The notes under the pieces are model-generated. The model was not told the origin of the DNA. It did no database searches and saw only the letters and a list, made by a program, of their open reading frames with translations. From NCBI GenBank assembly GCA_031548875.1, contig JAVBQQ010000077.1, positions 1-12,483 on the forward strand: a stretch of 12,483 bases of DNA. The letters run 5' to 3'. Below, piece after piece: positions 6,150 to 12,483 of the stretch. A program made the translations under genes and the position numbers. The first letter of the stretch is position 1. Each line of letters begins with the position of its first letter. The DNA is from JAAYCI01 sp031548875 (GTDB lineage Bacteria > Bacillota > Clostridia > Oscillospirales > Ruminococcaceae).

Positions 6150-7517
6150 TCATTTTCCCGCGAAGGGCAGCGCCTGCACGATCTCCTCGAATTTCATGCC
6201 CCGGCTGGCCTTGATGAGCAGCGTGTCGCCCGGCTGCACATGCTGCGAAAGGTAGCCTGCTGCCTCCGCGTTTGAACCCATCGCAACGGCCTGCACGCCG
6301 TGCTTGCCGGCCTCGGCCGCGGCAATGGCGGCAAGCGGCCCCACGGTGACCAGCAGCCGCACCCCGGCGCCGGCCACCTCCCACCCCAGCTCGCGGTGGG
6401 CTTCCTCAGCGGCGGGGCCAAGCTCCAGCATGTCGCCCAGCACGGCCACGCGGTGCTTTTCGTCGCCCAGGTCTACCAGGGTGGACAGGGCGGCTCGCAT
6501 CGAATCAGGGTTTGCATTGTAGTAGTCTTCCAGCAGCGTCACACCGCCAACGGTGGATATCTGCTGCCGGCGTTCAGCCGGGGTGTACTGCGCGAGACCC
6601 GCCGCGCTGCCAGGCGCGCTCAGGCCCAGGCGGGTGGCCGCGGTATAGGCCTGCAGCGCGTTCATCACGTTGTGCTGCCCCAGCGCGGGGATAAACGCGG
6701 CATGCTCGCCGTATTGGGTGTCGCGGATGGTGAACCGCTGCCCCGTCCCCTCGCGCCGGATGTCCACCGCGCGCACGTCGCATTCTTCGTTCTCGATGGC
6801 GGTAAAGACGGCGCGCACCCCGGCGGGCAGCGGCGCGCAGGATTGCAGCGGGTCGTCCCCGTTCAGCACCAGCGGGGCGCCGGGGGGCAGGCCCTCGGCA
6901 ATCTCCAGCTTGGCCGCCAGCACCGCCTCGATGCTGCCTGCCGTCTCGATGTGCGCTTCACCTATCCGTGTGATGATGCCCACATCCGGCTTTGCCGCGC
7001 GGGCCAGCTTTGCAATCTCACCCTGCCGCTGCATGCCCATCTCCACCACGGCATAGCGGGTGTCGTCTGTCAGGCCGAACAGCGTGTTGGGCAGGCCGAT
7101 CTCATTGTTCTGGTTTCCCTGCGTTTTCAGCGTGTCGCCAAAACCGGCCAGCACGGCGGCGCAGAACTCTTTGGTGCCGGTTTTCCCCACGCTGCCCGTC
7201 ACGCCGATGACCAGCGGCGAAAACCCGCTGCGGTAGTTGGCCCCCATCTGGATCATCGCGTCCAGCACGTCGGGCACCAGCACGGTGCGGTCGCGGGGCA
7301 CACCGTCCACCTCGCGGCTGGCCACTACCAGCACGGCGCCGTTTTCAAGCGCGCCTTTGGCAAACTCATGTCCGTCTGCGCGCGCGCCCTTGATGGCCAC
7401 GAACACACAACCCGGCGTAACCGCCCGGCTGTCGGTCACCACGCTTGTCACGGTGATGCCGGCCGGGGCCCCCACGCAGATATCCTTAAAAAGCGCTTTC
7501 GCTGTGATCGGCTTCAT
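6150..7517 (-). CDS. murF: UDP-MurNAc-tripeptide:D-Ala-D-Ala ligase MurF
   Basis: MurF is the ATP-dependent cytoplasmic ligase that adds D-Ala-D-Ala to the tripeptide made by MurE, giving the pentapeptide used by MraY. The 455-residue product fits the family length. The order is a Mur N-terminal domain (with VVTDSRAVTPGCVFVAIKG), the ATP-binding central domain with P-loop GSVGKTGTKE (108-117), the NQNNEIGLP motif (135-143) and Glu159 in VVEMGM, ITRIGEAHIE (182-191), then the C-terminal domain with DYYNANPDSM (331-340), VLGDMLELG and KASRGMKFE (436-444). The ATG at 7517 is chosen because AGGAGG at 7523-7528 lies five bases upstream; the frame runs back into murE but only through shadow sequence. 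It is 22 bases after murE, so the two are surely co-transcribed. Confidence 0.97.
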   Translation of the reverse strand: MKPITAKALFKDICVGAPAGITVTSVVTDSRAVTPGCVFVAIKGARADGHEFAKGALENGAVLVVASREVDGVPRDRTVLVPDVLDAMIQMGANYRSGFSPLVIGVTGSVGKTGTKEFCAAVLAGFGDTLKTQGNQNNEIGLPNTLFGLTDDTRYAVVEMGMQRQGEIAKLARAAKPDVGIITRIGEAHIETAGSIEAVLAAKLEIAEGLPPGAPLVLNGDDPLQSCAPLPAGVRAVFTAIENEECDVRAVDIRREGTGQRFTIRDTQYGEHAAFIPALGQHNVMNALQAYTAATRLGLSAPGSAAGLAQYTPAERRQQISTVGGVTLLEDYYNANPDSMRAALSTLVDLGDEKHRVAVLGDMLELGPAAEEAHRELGWEVAGAGVRLLVTVGPLAAIAAAEAGKHGVQAVAMGSNAEAAGYLSQHVQPGDTLLIKASRGMKFEEIVQALPFAGK

Positions 7518-7539
7518 CTCTTCCTCCTCGGGGTGGAGC

Positions 7540-9006
7540 TTACAGCGTCTGTGCATGCTCCGCCAGCCATTCCTCCACCAACTGCCGTTCATCCAGGTAC
7601 AGGGTGTAACCGTCCATCACCTGGTAATCTTCGTGCCCTTTGCCGCATAACACAAGCATATCGCCCGGGGCCAGCTCCGTCAAGGCGGCTGCCAGGGCGC
7701 GGGCGCGATCAGCTTCCACCGTGTATGGTTTGCCCGACGCCACCAGCGCGGGCAGCGCCCCGTCGAAGATGGCCTGCGGGTCCTCCCGGCGGGGGTTGTC
7801 ATTTGTCAGGTAGATGGCGTCGCCATAGCGGGCGGCGGCCTCACCCATGGCCGGGCGCTTGTCCGCGTCGCGCTCTCCCGCGCAGCCAAACAGCACCAGC
7901 ATGCGCTTCGCGGCAAACGGCCGCAGGGAAGAAAGCAACTTCTCCAAGGCGTCGCCCGTGTGCGCAAAATCCCGTATCACCGCAAAGGGGCTGCTGCACA
8001 GCACCTCGCACCGGCCGCGCACGCCATGTACGGCGCCCAACGCTCGAGCCACCGCGCCGCCCGGCAGGCCCAGCATCACGGCCGCGCCACCGGCTGCCAG
8101 CGCGTTGTACACCGAGTATTCGCCCGGCATGGGAAACCCCACCGGGTGCAGGTGGCCGTCCTCCCCCAATATCCCGAAGCGCACGCCGCCGGCGCGCAGC
8201 TCCACGCCGTGGGCGGTGAAGTCCGCATCCGCCTGCCGAACCGCGTAGCCGGCCTTCCGTGGCAGCTCCACCTCATCGTACAGGCGGCGGCCCCACTCGT
8301 CGTCCAGGTTCGCCAGTAGGGCGTCACTCTGTGCAAACAGCAGCTTTTTCGCCTCGAAATAGCTCTCCATGTCTCCGTGGTAGTCCAGATGGTCCTGCGT
8401 CAGGTTCGTGAAGACGGCAAGCTTGAAACGCAGCCCGCACAGCCGCCCTTGGTCCAAGGCCTGGCTGCTGGCCTCCATCACGAGGTGGGTGCACCCGGCG
8501 TTCACCATCCGGCTCATCAGCGCAGCCAGGTCCCACGGCTCGGGCGTGGTGAACCGCGCGGGGATTTCCAGCGCCCCGATCTCACTGTGGATGGTGCCGA
8601 TAAGCCCGCAGGAGATGCCGCCCTGCTCCAGCAGCTGCTTCAGCACGCTGCTCACGGTGGTTTTACCGTTGGTGCCCGTCACGGCCACCAGCGTGAGCCG
8701 TTTTGCCGGGTCGCCAAAAAAACGCTGGCACAGCCGGGCGTACACGGCCCGGCTGTCCGCCACGGTGATCTCGTGCGCGAGCCCCAGCGGCCGCTGGGTG
8801 ACGACCAGCCCCGCCCCGGCGTCCAGGGCTTTTTGGGCGTAGTCGTGCCCGTCGCTTGTGCGGCCCTGGATGCACACGAACACCGCGCCGCCCTTCACCC
8901 GCCGGCTATCCTGGGTGACGAGCAACACCTCGCCGGTCGGGGCGGCAGCGGCAGCATCTTCTGCGGCAATGCCCTCGACGCCCTGCAAAAGCGCGCGGTA
9001 GTCCAC
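7540..9006 (-). CDS. murE: UDP-MurNAc-L-Ala-D-Glu:meso-diaminopimelate ligase MurE
   Basis: MurE adds the third residue of the stem peptide in the cytoplasm. The 488-residue product shows the Mur ligase N-terminal domain (TQDSRRVKGGAVFVCIQG), the P-loop GTNGKTT (111-117), EASSQAL (178-184), the SYFEAKKLLF segment with the lysine (about 220) expected to be carbamylated, and a C-terminal domain with DNPR (403-406) and CGKGHEDYQ. DNPR is the signature of enzymes that use meso-diaminopimelate, not lysine. The start is a GTG at 9006, fixed by GGAGGG at 9014-9019 seven bases upstream; a TTG further up has no ribosome site and would lie in the hairpin at 9031-9060. The DFAHTGD segment has Phe and Gly where DYAHTPD is usual; this looks like ordinary variation. 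Confidence 0.97.
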   Translation of the reverse strand: MDYRALLQGVEGIAAEDAAAAAPTGEVLLVTQDSRRVKGGAVFVCIQGRTSDGHDYAQKALDAGAGLVVTQRPLGLAHEITVADSRAVYARLCQRFFGDPAKRLTLVAVTGTNGKTTVSSVLKQLLEQGGISCGLIGTIHSEIGALEIPARFTTPEPWDLAALMSRMVNAGCTHLVMEASSQALDQGRLCGLRFKLAVFTNLTQDHLDYHGDMESYFEAKKLLFAQSDALLANLDDEWGRRLYDEVELPRKAGYAVRQADADFTAHGVELRAGGVRFGILGEDGHLHPVGFPMPGEYSVYNALAAGGAAVMLGLPGGAVARALGAVHGVRGRCEVLCSSPFAVIRDFAHTGDALEKLLSSLRPFAAKRMLVLFGCAGERDADKRPAMGEAAARYGDAIYLTNDNPRREDPQAIFDGALPALVASGKPYTVEADRARALAAALTELAPGDMLVLCGKGHEDYQVMDGYTLYLDERQLVEEWLAEHAQTL

Positions 9007-9030
9007 TGTGCTTCCCTCCAAACAGGATAT

Positions 9031-9060
9031 CCCACCGGGGCGCAAAATGGCCCCGGTGGG
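9031..9060 (-). other. Perfect 11-bp hairpin between the PBP gene and murE
   Basis: CCCACCGGGGC (9031-9041) and GCCCCGGTGGG (9050-9060) are exact reverse complements around an eight-base loop. In the minus-strand transcript the stem begins six bases after the PBP stop codon and ends 11 bases before the murE ribosome site (9014-9019). The stem is very GC-rich and should be stable. No U-run follows (the next bases are ATATCCTG), so it is not a standard intrinsic terminator. A processing or 3'-end stabilising role, or partial attenuation, is inferred. Confidence 0.75.
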
Positions 9061-9066
9061 CGTGTA

Positions 9067-11394
9067 TCAATGGTCGGATGTCTGGCTCACGTCGCGCATG
9101 GTGAGTGTGACGACACTGCCCTTGGACAGCTTGCTGCCCTTTTCGCGGTCCTGCCCCACCACCAGCACACTCTCTCCCCCGTCGGGGGCTCCGGTGGTCA
9201 ACACGTTCAAGCCCATGCTTTTCAGCGTATCCATCGCCATCTCGGCCGATTGGCCGATCAGCTCCGGCACCTCCACCGTTTCCTCGGTCACTCCCTCGTC
9301 GGTGTACAACACCACAAGGCCGCCGTTCGGCACCTGCGTATACGCCCCGGGGCTCTGCGCCACCACCCTGCCGCCCGTGCCCACGATCACAGCCGCCAGC
9401 CCCGCGCCATTCAGCGTGGCCTCGGCCTGGGCCAGTTCGTTGTCCACCACGTTGGGGGCGCTCATCGTGCTGCGGGCCAGGTCGTCCGCCGTGTCGTACA
9501 CGGGCGGCACGCCCAGAATCTGCAGGCTGTCGCGTATGATGTTGCCCGCCGTGGGGCCGGCCAGGCGGCCGCCGAAGTAGTTGCCGTACAGCGTGTCTTC
9601 CGGCTCGTCCAGCGCCACCAGCACGGCGATCTGCGGATCGTTTGCGGGTGCAAACCCCAGGAAAGAGGAGATGTACACCTCTTCGCCGTCCTGGTTCAGC
9701 CGCTCCAGCTTCTGGCTGGTGCCGCTCTTGCCGCCCACGTCATAGCCGGCCACATAGGCGTTGCGGCCGTTGGGCGTGGCTGCCACAAGCTCCCACATGG
9801 CGTCGCACAGCTGCTCGCTCACCTCGGCGGATACCACCTGCCGCTTCACTTCCGGCTCGATGCTTTTTACAAGGGCGCCCTCGTTGTCGCGTATCTCCTT
9901 CACGATGTGCGGCTGCACCAGGTTGCCGCCGTTCACCACGGCGCTGGCCGCCGTGATCATCTGCAGGGCGGTGTACTTGTTGCTCTGCCCAAACGAACAG
10001 CTGGCCAGTTGCACCGGTCCCAGGGCGTCCTCGGCGTAGACGAGGTTTGCGATGGAACGCGCGCCTGGCTCGCCCGGCAGGTCAACGCCGGTGGGCTCGG
10101 TGAGACCGAAGGCGTTGAGGTAGTCGTACCAGGTGTGGGCGCCCAGCGCCTGGCCAATCTGGATAAAGCTGACGTTGCACGAATCGATGAGTGCCTGGCG
10201 CAGCGTCTCGGTGCCGTGGGCCTGGTTCAACGCGCAGTGGAAGGGTTCCACCTCTTCGTCCTCCACCACACGTATCTCGCTGGGGCAGTAGAAGGTGGAA
10301 TCGATGCTGCACCTGCCCGAGTCCAGCGCCGCGGCCGCCGTCACCATCTTGAACACCGAGCCGGGTTCGTAGGTGTCGGCCAGCGCCTTGTTCCGCCACT
10401 GCAGCATGCGGGCGTCGCTCTGCGCCTGTGTCTTCTCGTCCCCGTCCGGCATCCCGTCAATGGCCTCACGGGTGGCTTCGTCGTAAATGTAGTATGGGTC
10501 GTTCGGGTTGTAGGCGGGGCTGGTGGCCATGGCCAGGATGCCCCCTGTGTTCACATCCATCACGATGCACATGCCGCGCTGGCGTGCGTTGTGCTCCTTC
10601 ACGGCGGCGGCAAGGTATTTTTCGGCCACCTGCTGGATATCGGCATCCAGCGTGAGGACGATATTCTCACCCTCCTCGGCAGGGTAGGTGACGGCCTCCT
10701 CGTCGGCGGCGATCTCGCCGCCCCAGGCGTTGCGCACGGCCACCTGCCGCCCGGCGGTACCGCTCAGCACTTCATTGTATTCGCTCTCCAGCCCCTCGAT
10801 GCCGTCGCCGTCGGCGTTGGTGAAACCCAGCACCGTGGCGGCCAGTTCCTCATAAGGGTAGTAGCGCTTCTGGTCCTCTCGCAGGTAGATGCCCGAAAGC
10901 TCCTGCTCCTTGCACAATTCGCGCACCTGGTCGGCCACCGGCTTTTCGATCTTGGCCTTCACCTTATAATACATCTTCTCCGGGTCTTTCAGGCTGTCGA
11001 ATAGTTCGTCCTCGTCCAACTCCAGTATTTTGGCAAGCTCCCGCGCGGCGATGCGCGCGGCCTCGTTCTCGGCGCCCTCTTCCTGCTTGCGGCTGCCGGC
11101 CAGCACGTTGGGCGCGGCCTCTACCGTCCACACGACGTTGCTCTGGGCCAGCGGCTTCATGTTGCTGTCGTATATGACGCCGCGCGACGCCTCGATGGGG
11201 ACGTTGGCCAGCTGCTGGTTGGCAGCGCGGCTCTTCCAGGTCGTCTGTTCTTCTATCTGCAACGTGAACAGGCGCATGCCAAGCGCCGCCGCCGCCAGCG
11301 CAAAAGCGGTGGCGATGGCAGCGCAACGCAGCAACATGGGGCGTGGCCCCTGCTCATCCTTCTGTTTTTTTGCCTTTTCCTGTCTGCGCGGCAT
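9067..11394 (-). CDS. ftsI: Class B penicillin-binding protein, septal transpeptidase with two PASTA domains
   Basis: This is the D,D-transpeptidase that cross-links septal peptidoglycan, working outside the membrane with FtsW. The 775-residue product has a basic cytoplasmic start, one membrane helix (about 20-40), a PBP dimerisation domain containing RGVIYDSN (71-78), and a transpeptidase domain from about 245 to 625. Active-site motifs are SVFK (Ser346, Lys349), SCN (405-407) and KSG (556-558); KSG in place of KTG is usual in PBP2x/PBP2B-like proteins. Two PASTA domains follow (about 645-701 and 705-768). GGAGG lies five bases before the second of two adjacent ATGs (11394), so that start is preferred over 11397. 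It is 29 bases after ftsL. SpoVD is the close sporulation relative but normally has one PASTA domain; the position after ftsL and the two PASTA domains favour the vegetative PBP2B/FtsI role, without excluding a dual one. Confidence 0.93.
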   Translation of the reverse strand: MPRRQEKAKKQKDEQGPRPMLLRCAAIATAFALAAAALGMRLFTLQIEEQTTWKSRAANQQLANVPIEASRGVIYDSNMKPLAQSNVVWTVEAAPNVLAGSRKQEEGAENEAARIAARELAKILELDEDELFDSLKDPEKMYYKVKAKIEKPVADQVRELCKEQELSGIYLREDQKRYYPYEELAATVLGFTNADGDGIEGLESEYNEVLSGTAGRQVAVRNAWGGEIAADEEAVTYPAEEGENIVLTLDADIQQVAEKYLAAAVKEHNARQRGMCIVMDVNTGGILAMATSPAYNPNDPYYIYDEATREAIDGMPDGDEKTQAQSDARMLQWRNKALADTYEPGSVFKMVTAAAALDSGRCSIDSTFYCPSEIRVVEDEEVEPFHCALNQAHGTETLRQALIDSCNVSFIQIGQALGAHTWYDYLNAFGLTEPTGVDLPGEPGARSIANLVYAEDALGPVQLASCSFGQSNKYTALQMITAASAVVNGGNLVQPHIVKEIRDNEGALVKSIEPEVKRQVVSAEVSEQLCDAMWELVAATPNGRNAYVAGYDVGGKSGTSQKLERLNQDGEEVYISSFLGFAPANDPQIAVLVALDEPEDTLYGNYFGGRLAGPTAGNIIRDSLQILGVPPVYDTADDLARSTMSAPNVVDNELAQAEATLNGAGLAAVIVGTGGRVVAQSPGAYTQVPNGGLVVLYTDEGVTEETVEVPELIGQSAEMAMDTLKSMGLNVLTTGAPDGGESVLVVGQDREKGSKLSKGSVVTLTMRDVSQTSDH

Positions 11395-11423
11395 CATGCC
11401 CTCCGTGGCGTGCAATGCGGGAC

Positions 11424-11933
11424 CTATTCGTCTGTCTCTTCTTCCTCGGTATCCGCCGGCAGCGGTTCCAGCCGCTCGGCGGTGTTCAAAAGGCCGGTGC
11501 GCGCCTTGTTCAGCAGGGCGTCCAGGCCGCTTTCCTTCACCTCGATCTTCTCTCCGTCAGCCACGCGCACATAGCTCAACTGGTTGGCGTTCACCTTGGC
11601 AAGGCCCAGTTCGGCGGCCCGCTGTTCCACGTTGCGGATGTTGGTCACGCCCTCCAGCTCGTAGCTCAGGTAGTTGTACAGCGCTTCTTCCTCGGTCAGC
11701 GCCTTCTGCTGGTCGGATATCTGGCCCTGCAGCTCCGTGATGCTTGCCTGCGTGTACAAAAGGCCACACACCAACACCACCATCACCAGGCTGCACACCA
11801 ACACCCGCACCATGCGCAGGATCTGCCGGGCGCCCTTCGAGCGGCTGCGCGTTTTGGGCGCAACGCGCACACGCACGGGCGGTTCTTTTTCACGCGGGGC
11901 AAAACGTTCCAATTGATAAGCGATCTCCGCCAT
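11424..11933 (-). CDS. ftsL: FtsL-type septum protein (FtsL/DivIC family)
   Basis: FtsL is a small bitopic divisome protein that forms a coiled-coil complex with DivIC/FtsB and FtsQ/DivIB and helps activate FtsW and its PBP partner. The 169-residue product has a basic cytoplasmic tail (1-40), one membrane helix (about 41-60, MVRVLVCSLVMVVLVCGLLY), a polar heptad-like coiled coil (about 62-96), the family-type segment VEQRAAELGLAKVNANQLSYV (102-122), and an acidic C-terminus. AGGAGG at 11941-11946, seven bases upstream, fixes the ATG. Sequence alone cannot separate FtsL from DivIC well; the place between rsmH and the septal PBP is the classic ftsL position. The C-terminal tail beyond about residue 125 makes it longer than typical FtsL (about 100-120 residues). 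Confidence 0.85.
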   Translation of the reverse strand: MAEIAYQLERFAPREKEPPVRVRVAPKTRSRSKGARQILRMVRVLVCSLVMVVLVCGLLYTQASITELQGQISDQQKALTEEEALYNYLSYELEGVTNIRNVEQRAAELGLAKVNANQLSYVRVADGEKIEVKESGLDALLNKARTGLLNTAERLEPLPADTEEEETDE

Positions 11934-11955
11934 CCGGGCACCTCCTCTTCATTCA

Positions 11956-11971
11956 CTGCCGCCTGCGGCAG
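11956..11971 (-). other. Short palindrome in the rsmH-ftsL gap
   Basis: CTGCCGC and GCGGCAG are exact reverse complements around two bases, so the RNA would form a six-pair stem with a four-base loop. It lies just before the ftsL ribosome site (11941-11946) in a 79-bp gap. No U-run follows it. Its role is unknown and it may be chance. No promoter was recognised in this gap. Confidence 0.3.
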
Positions 11972-12012
11972 GTATCGGCAATCTGGTTTTTGCTTATACG
12001 TACGGTTTGCGC

Positions 12013-12483
12013 TTAAGGCAGTTTTTCGACAACCCGCAACTTGGCCGAGCGGCTGCGGCGGTTTTGTTCCAGCTCCTGCGCGTCGGGCAGGATGGGATTT
12101 TTGCCCACGATCCGCCCATTGGCCTTCCCCCCGCACACGCACACGGGGTAATCCGGCGGGCAGGTGCAGGCGGTGGCATAGGCGCGGAAACGTTGCTTGA
12201 CGATGCGGTCTTCCAGCGAGTGGAAGGTGATGACCGCCAGCCTTCCACCCGGTGCCAGCAGGCCAAAGATGCCCTCAAGCCCTTCCTCCAGCGCCTCCAG
12301 CTCTTCGTTCACCGCGATGCGCAGCGCCTGAAAACTTCGACGGGCGGGGTTCTTGTCCTTGCGCCGCACGGCCGGCGGCAGGCTGCGCGTGATGAGCTCG
12401 GCCAGGTGGCCGGTGGTGGCGATGGGCGCGTCCTGCCGCTCCCGCACAATCCTGCCCGCGATCTGCCAGGCGTGCGGTTCCTC
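12013..12483 (-). CDS. rsmH: 16S rRNA (cytosine(1402)-N(4))-methyltransferase RsmH, C-terminal 156 residues
   Basis: RsmH (MraW) uses S-adenosylmethionine to methylate N4 of C1402 in 16S rRNA and is a standard early member of the dcw cluster. The frame is open at the right edge, so about half of a usual protein (about 310 residues) is present and the SAM-binding N-terminal motifs lie outside. Seen here are the segment EEPHAWQIAGRIVRERQ at the edge, RRSFQALRIAVNEELEALE, LAPGGRLAVITFHSLEDRIVKQRF, a Cys-rich loop (CTCPPDYPVCVCGGK) and a C-terminal RSAKLRVVEKLP. These are hallmark RsmH sequences. The stop is TAA at 12013-12015, followed by 79 bases and then ftsL. mraZ would be expected further upstream, beyond the window. 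Confidence 0.97.
   Translation of the reverse strand, partial: EEPHAWQIAGRIVRERQDAPIATTGHLAELITRSLPPAVRRKDKNPARRSFQALRIAVNEELEALEEGLEGIFGLLAPGGRLAVITFHSLEDRIVKQRFRAYATACTCPPDYPVCVCGGKANGRIVGKNPILPDAQELEQNRRSRSAKLRVVEKLP

Noticed and set aside
6300..8219. Plus-strand open frame of 639 codons antisense to murF and murE
   Set aside because: Same pattern: antisense shadow of two clear Mur ligases; low-complexity Arg/Pro/Ala C-terminus.
8377..11004. Plus-strand open frame of 875 codons antisense to murE and the PBP gene
   Set aside because: It overlaps two genes with full catalytic motifs on the minus strand, is rich in His/Arg/Gln as expected of an antisense frame in GC-rich DNA, and shows no family resemblance.

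Overview
The window holds one gene cluster, entirely on the minus strand: the division and cell wall (dcw) cluster of a bacterium. Read in the direction of transcription (right to left) the order is rsmH (3' part), ftsL-type gene, class B penicillin-binding protein with PASTA domains, murE, murF, mraY, ftsW, murG, ftsQ/divIB, ftsZ (5' part). Every gene has a recognisable Shine-Dalgarno sequence and clear family motifs. No gene on the plus strand is supported; the long plus-strand open frames are GC-rich antisense shadows.

The likely source is a GC-rich member of the Firmicutes, probably Clostridia (an Oscillospiraceae/Ruminococcaceae-like bacterium). This is inferred from strong AGGAGG ribosome sites, a PASTA-bearing division PBP, a DivIB-style ftsQ with a long charged N-terminus, a DNPR-type (meso-DAP) MurE, the Cys-rich RsmH C-terminus, and a cluster in which murD, murC and ftsA are absent from their usual places. 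The organism assignment is an inference.

Layout: 12483-9067 carries rsmH (16S rRNA methylation), ftsL and the septal transpeptidase. 9006-6150 carries murE and murF, which complete the UDP-MurNAc-pentapeptide. A 169-bp gap (5981-6149) with an extended -10 box and two palindromes probably gives a second transcription start for mraY (lipid I), ftsW (septal glycosyltransferase), murG (lipid II) and ftsQ (divisome scaffold). A 377-bp AT-richer spacer (616-992) separates ftsQ from ftsZ; it contains a probable ftsZ promoter, a 15-bp inverted repeat overlapping the ftsQ stop codon and a possible small ORF. Together the genes make the peptidoglycan precursor, polymerise and cross-link it at the septum, and build the FtsZ ring that directs it.

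I looked for a novel system and did not find one. The coding content is a well-known housekeeping cluster. The points worth a second look are in the non-coding gaps (9031-9060, 5981-6149, 616-992), in the missing cluster members and in the long N-terminus of FtsQ.
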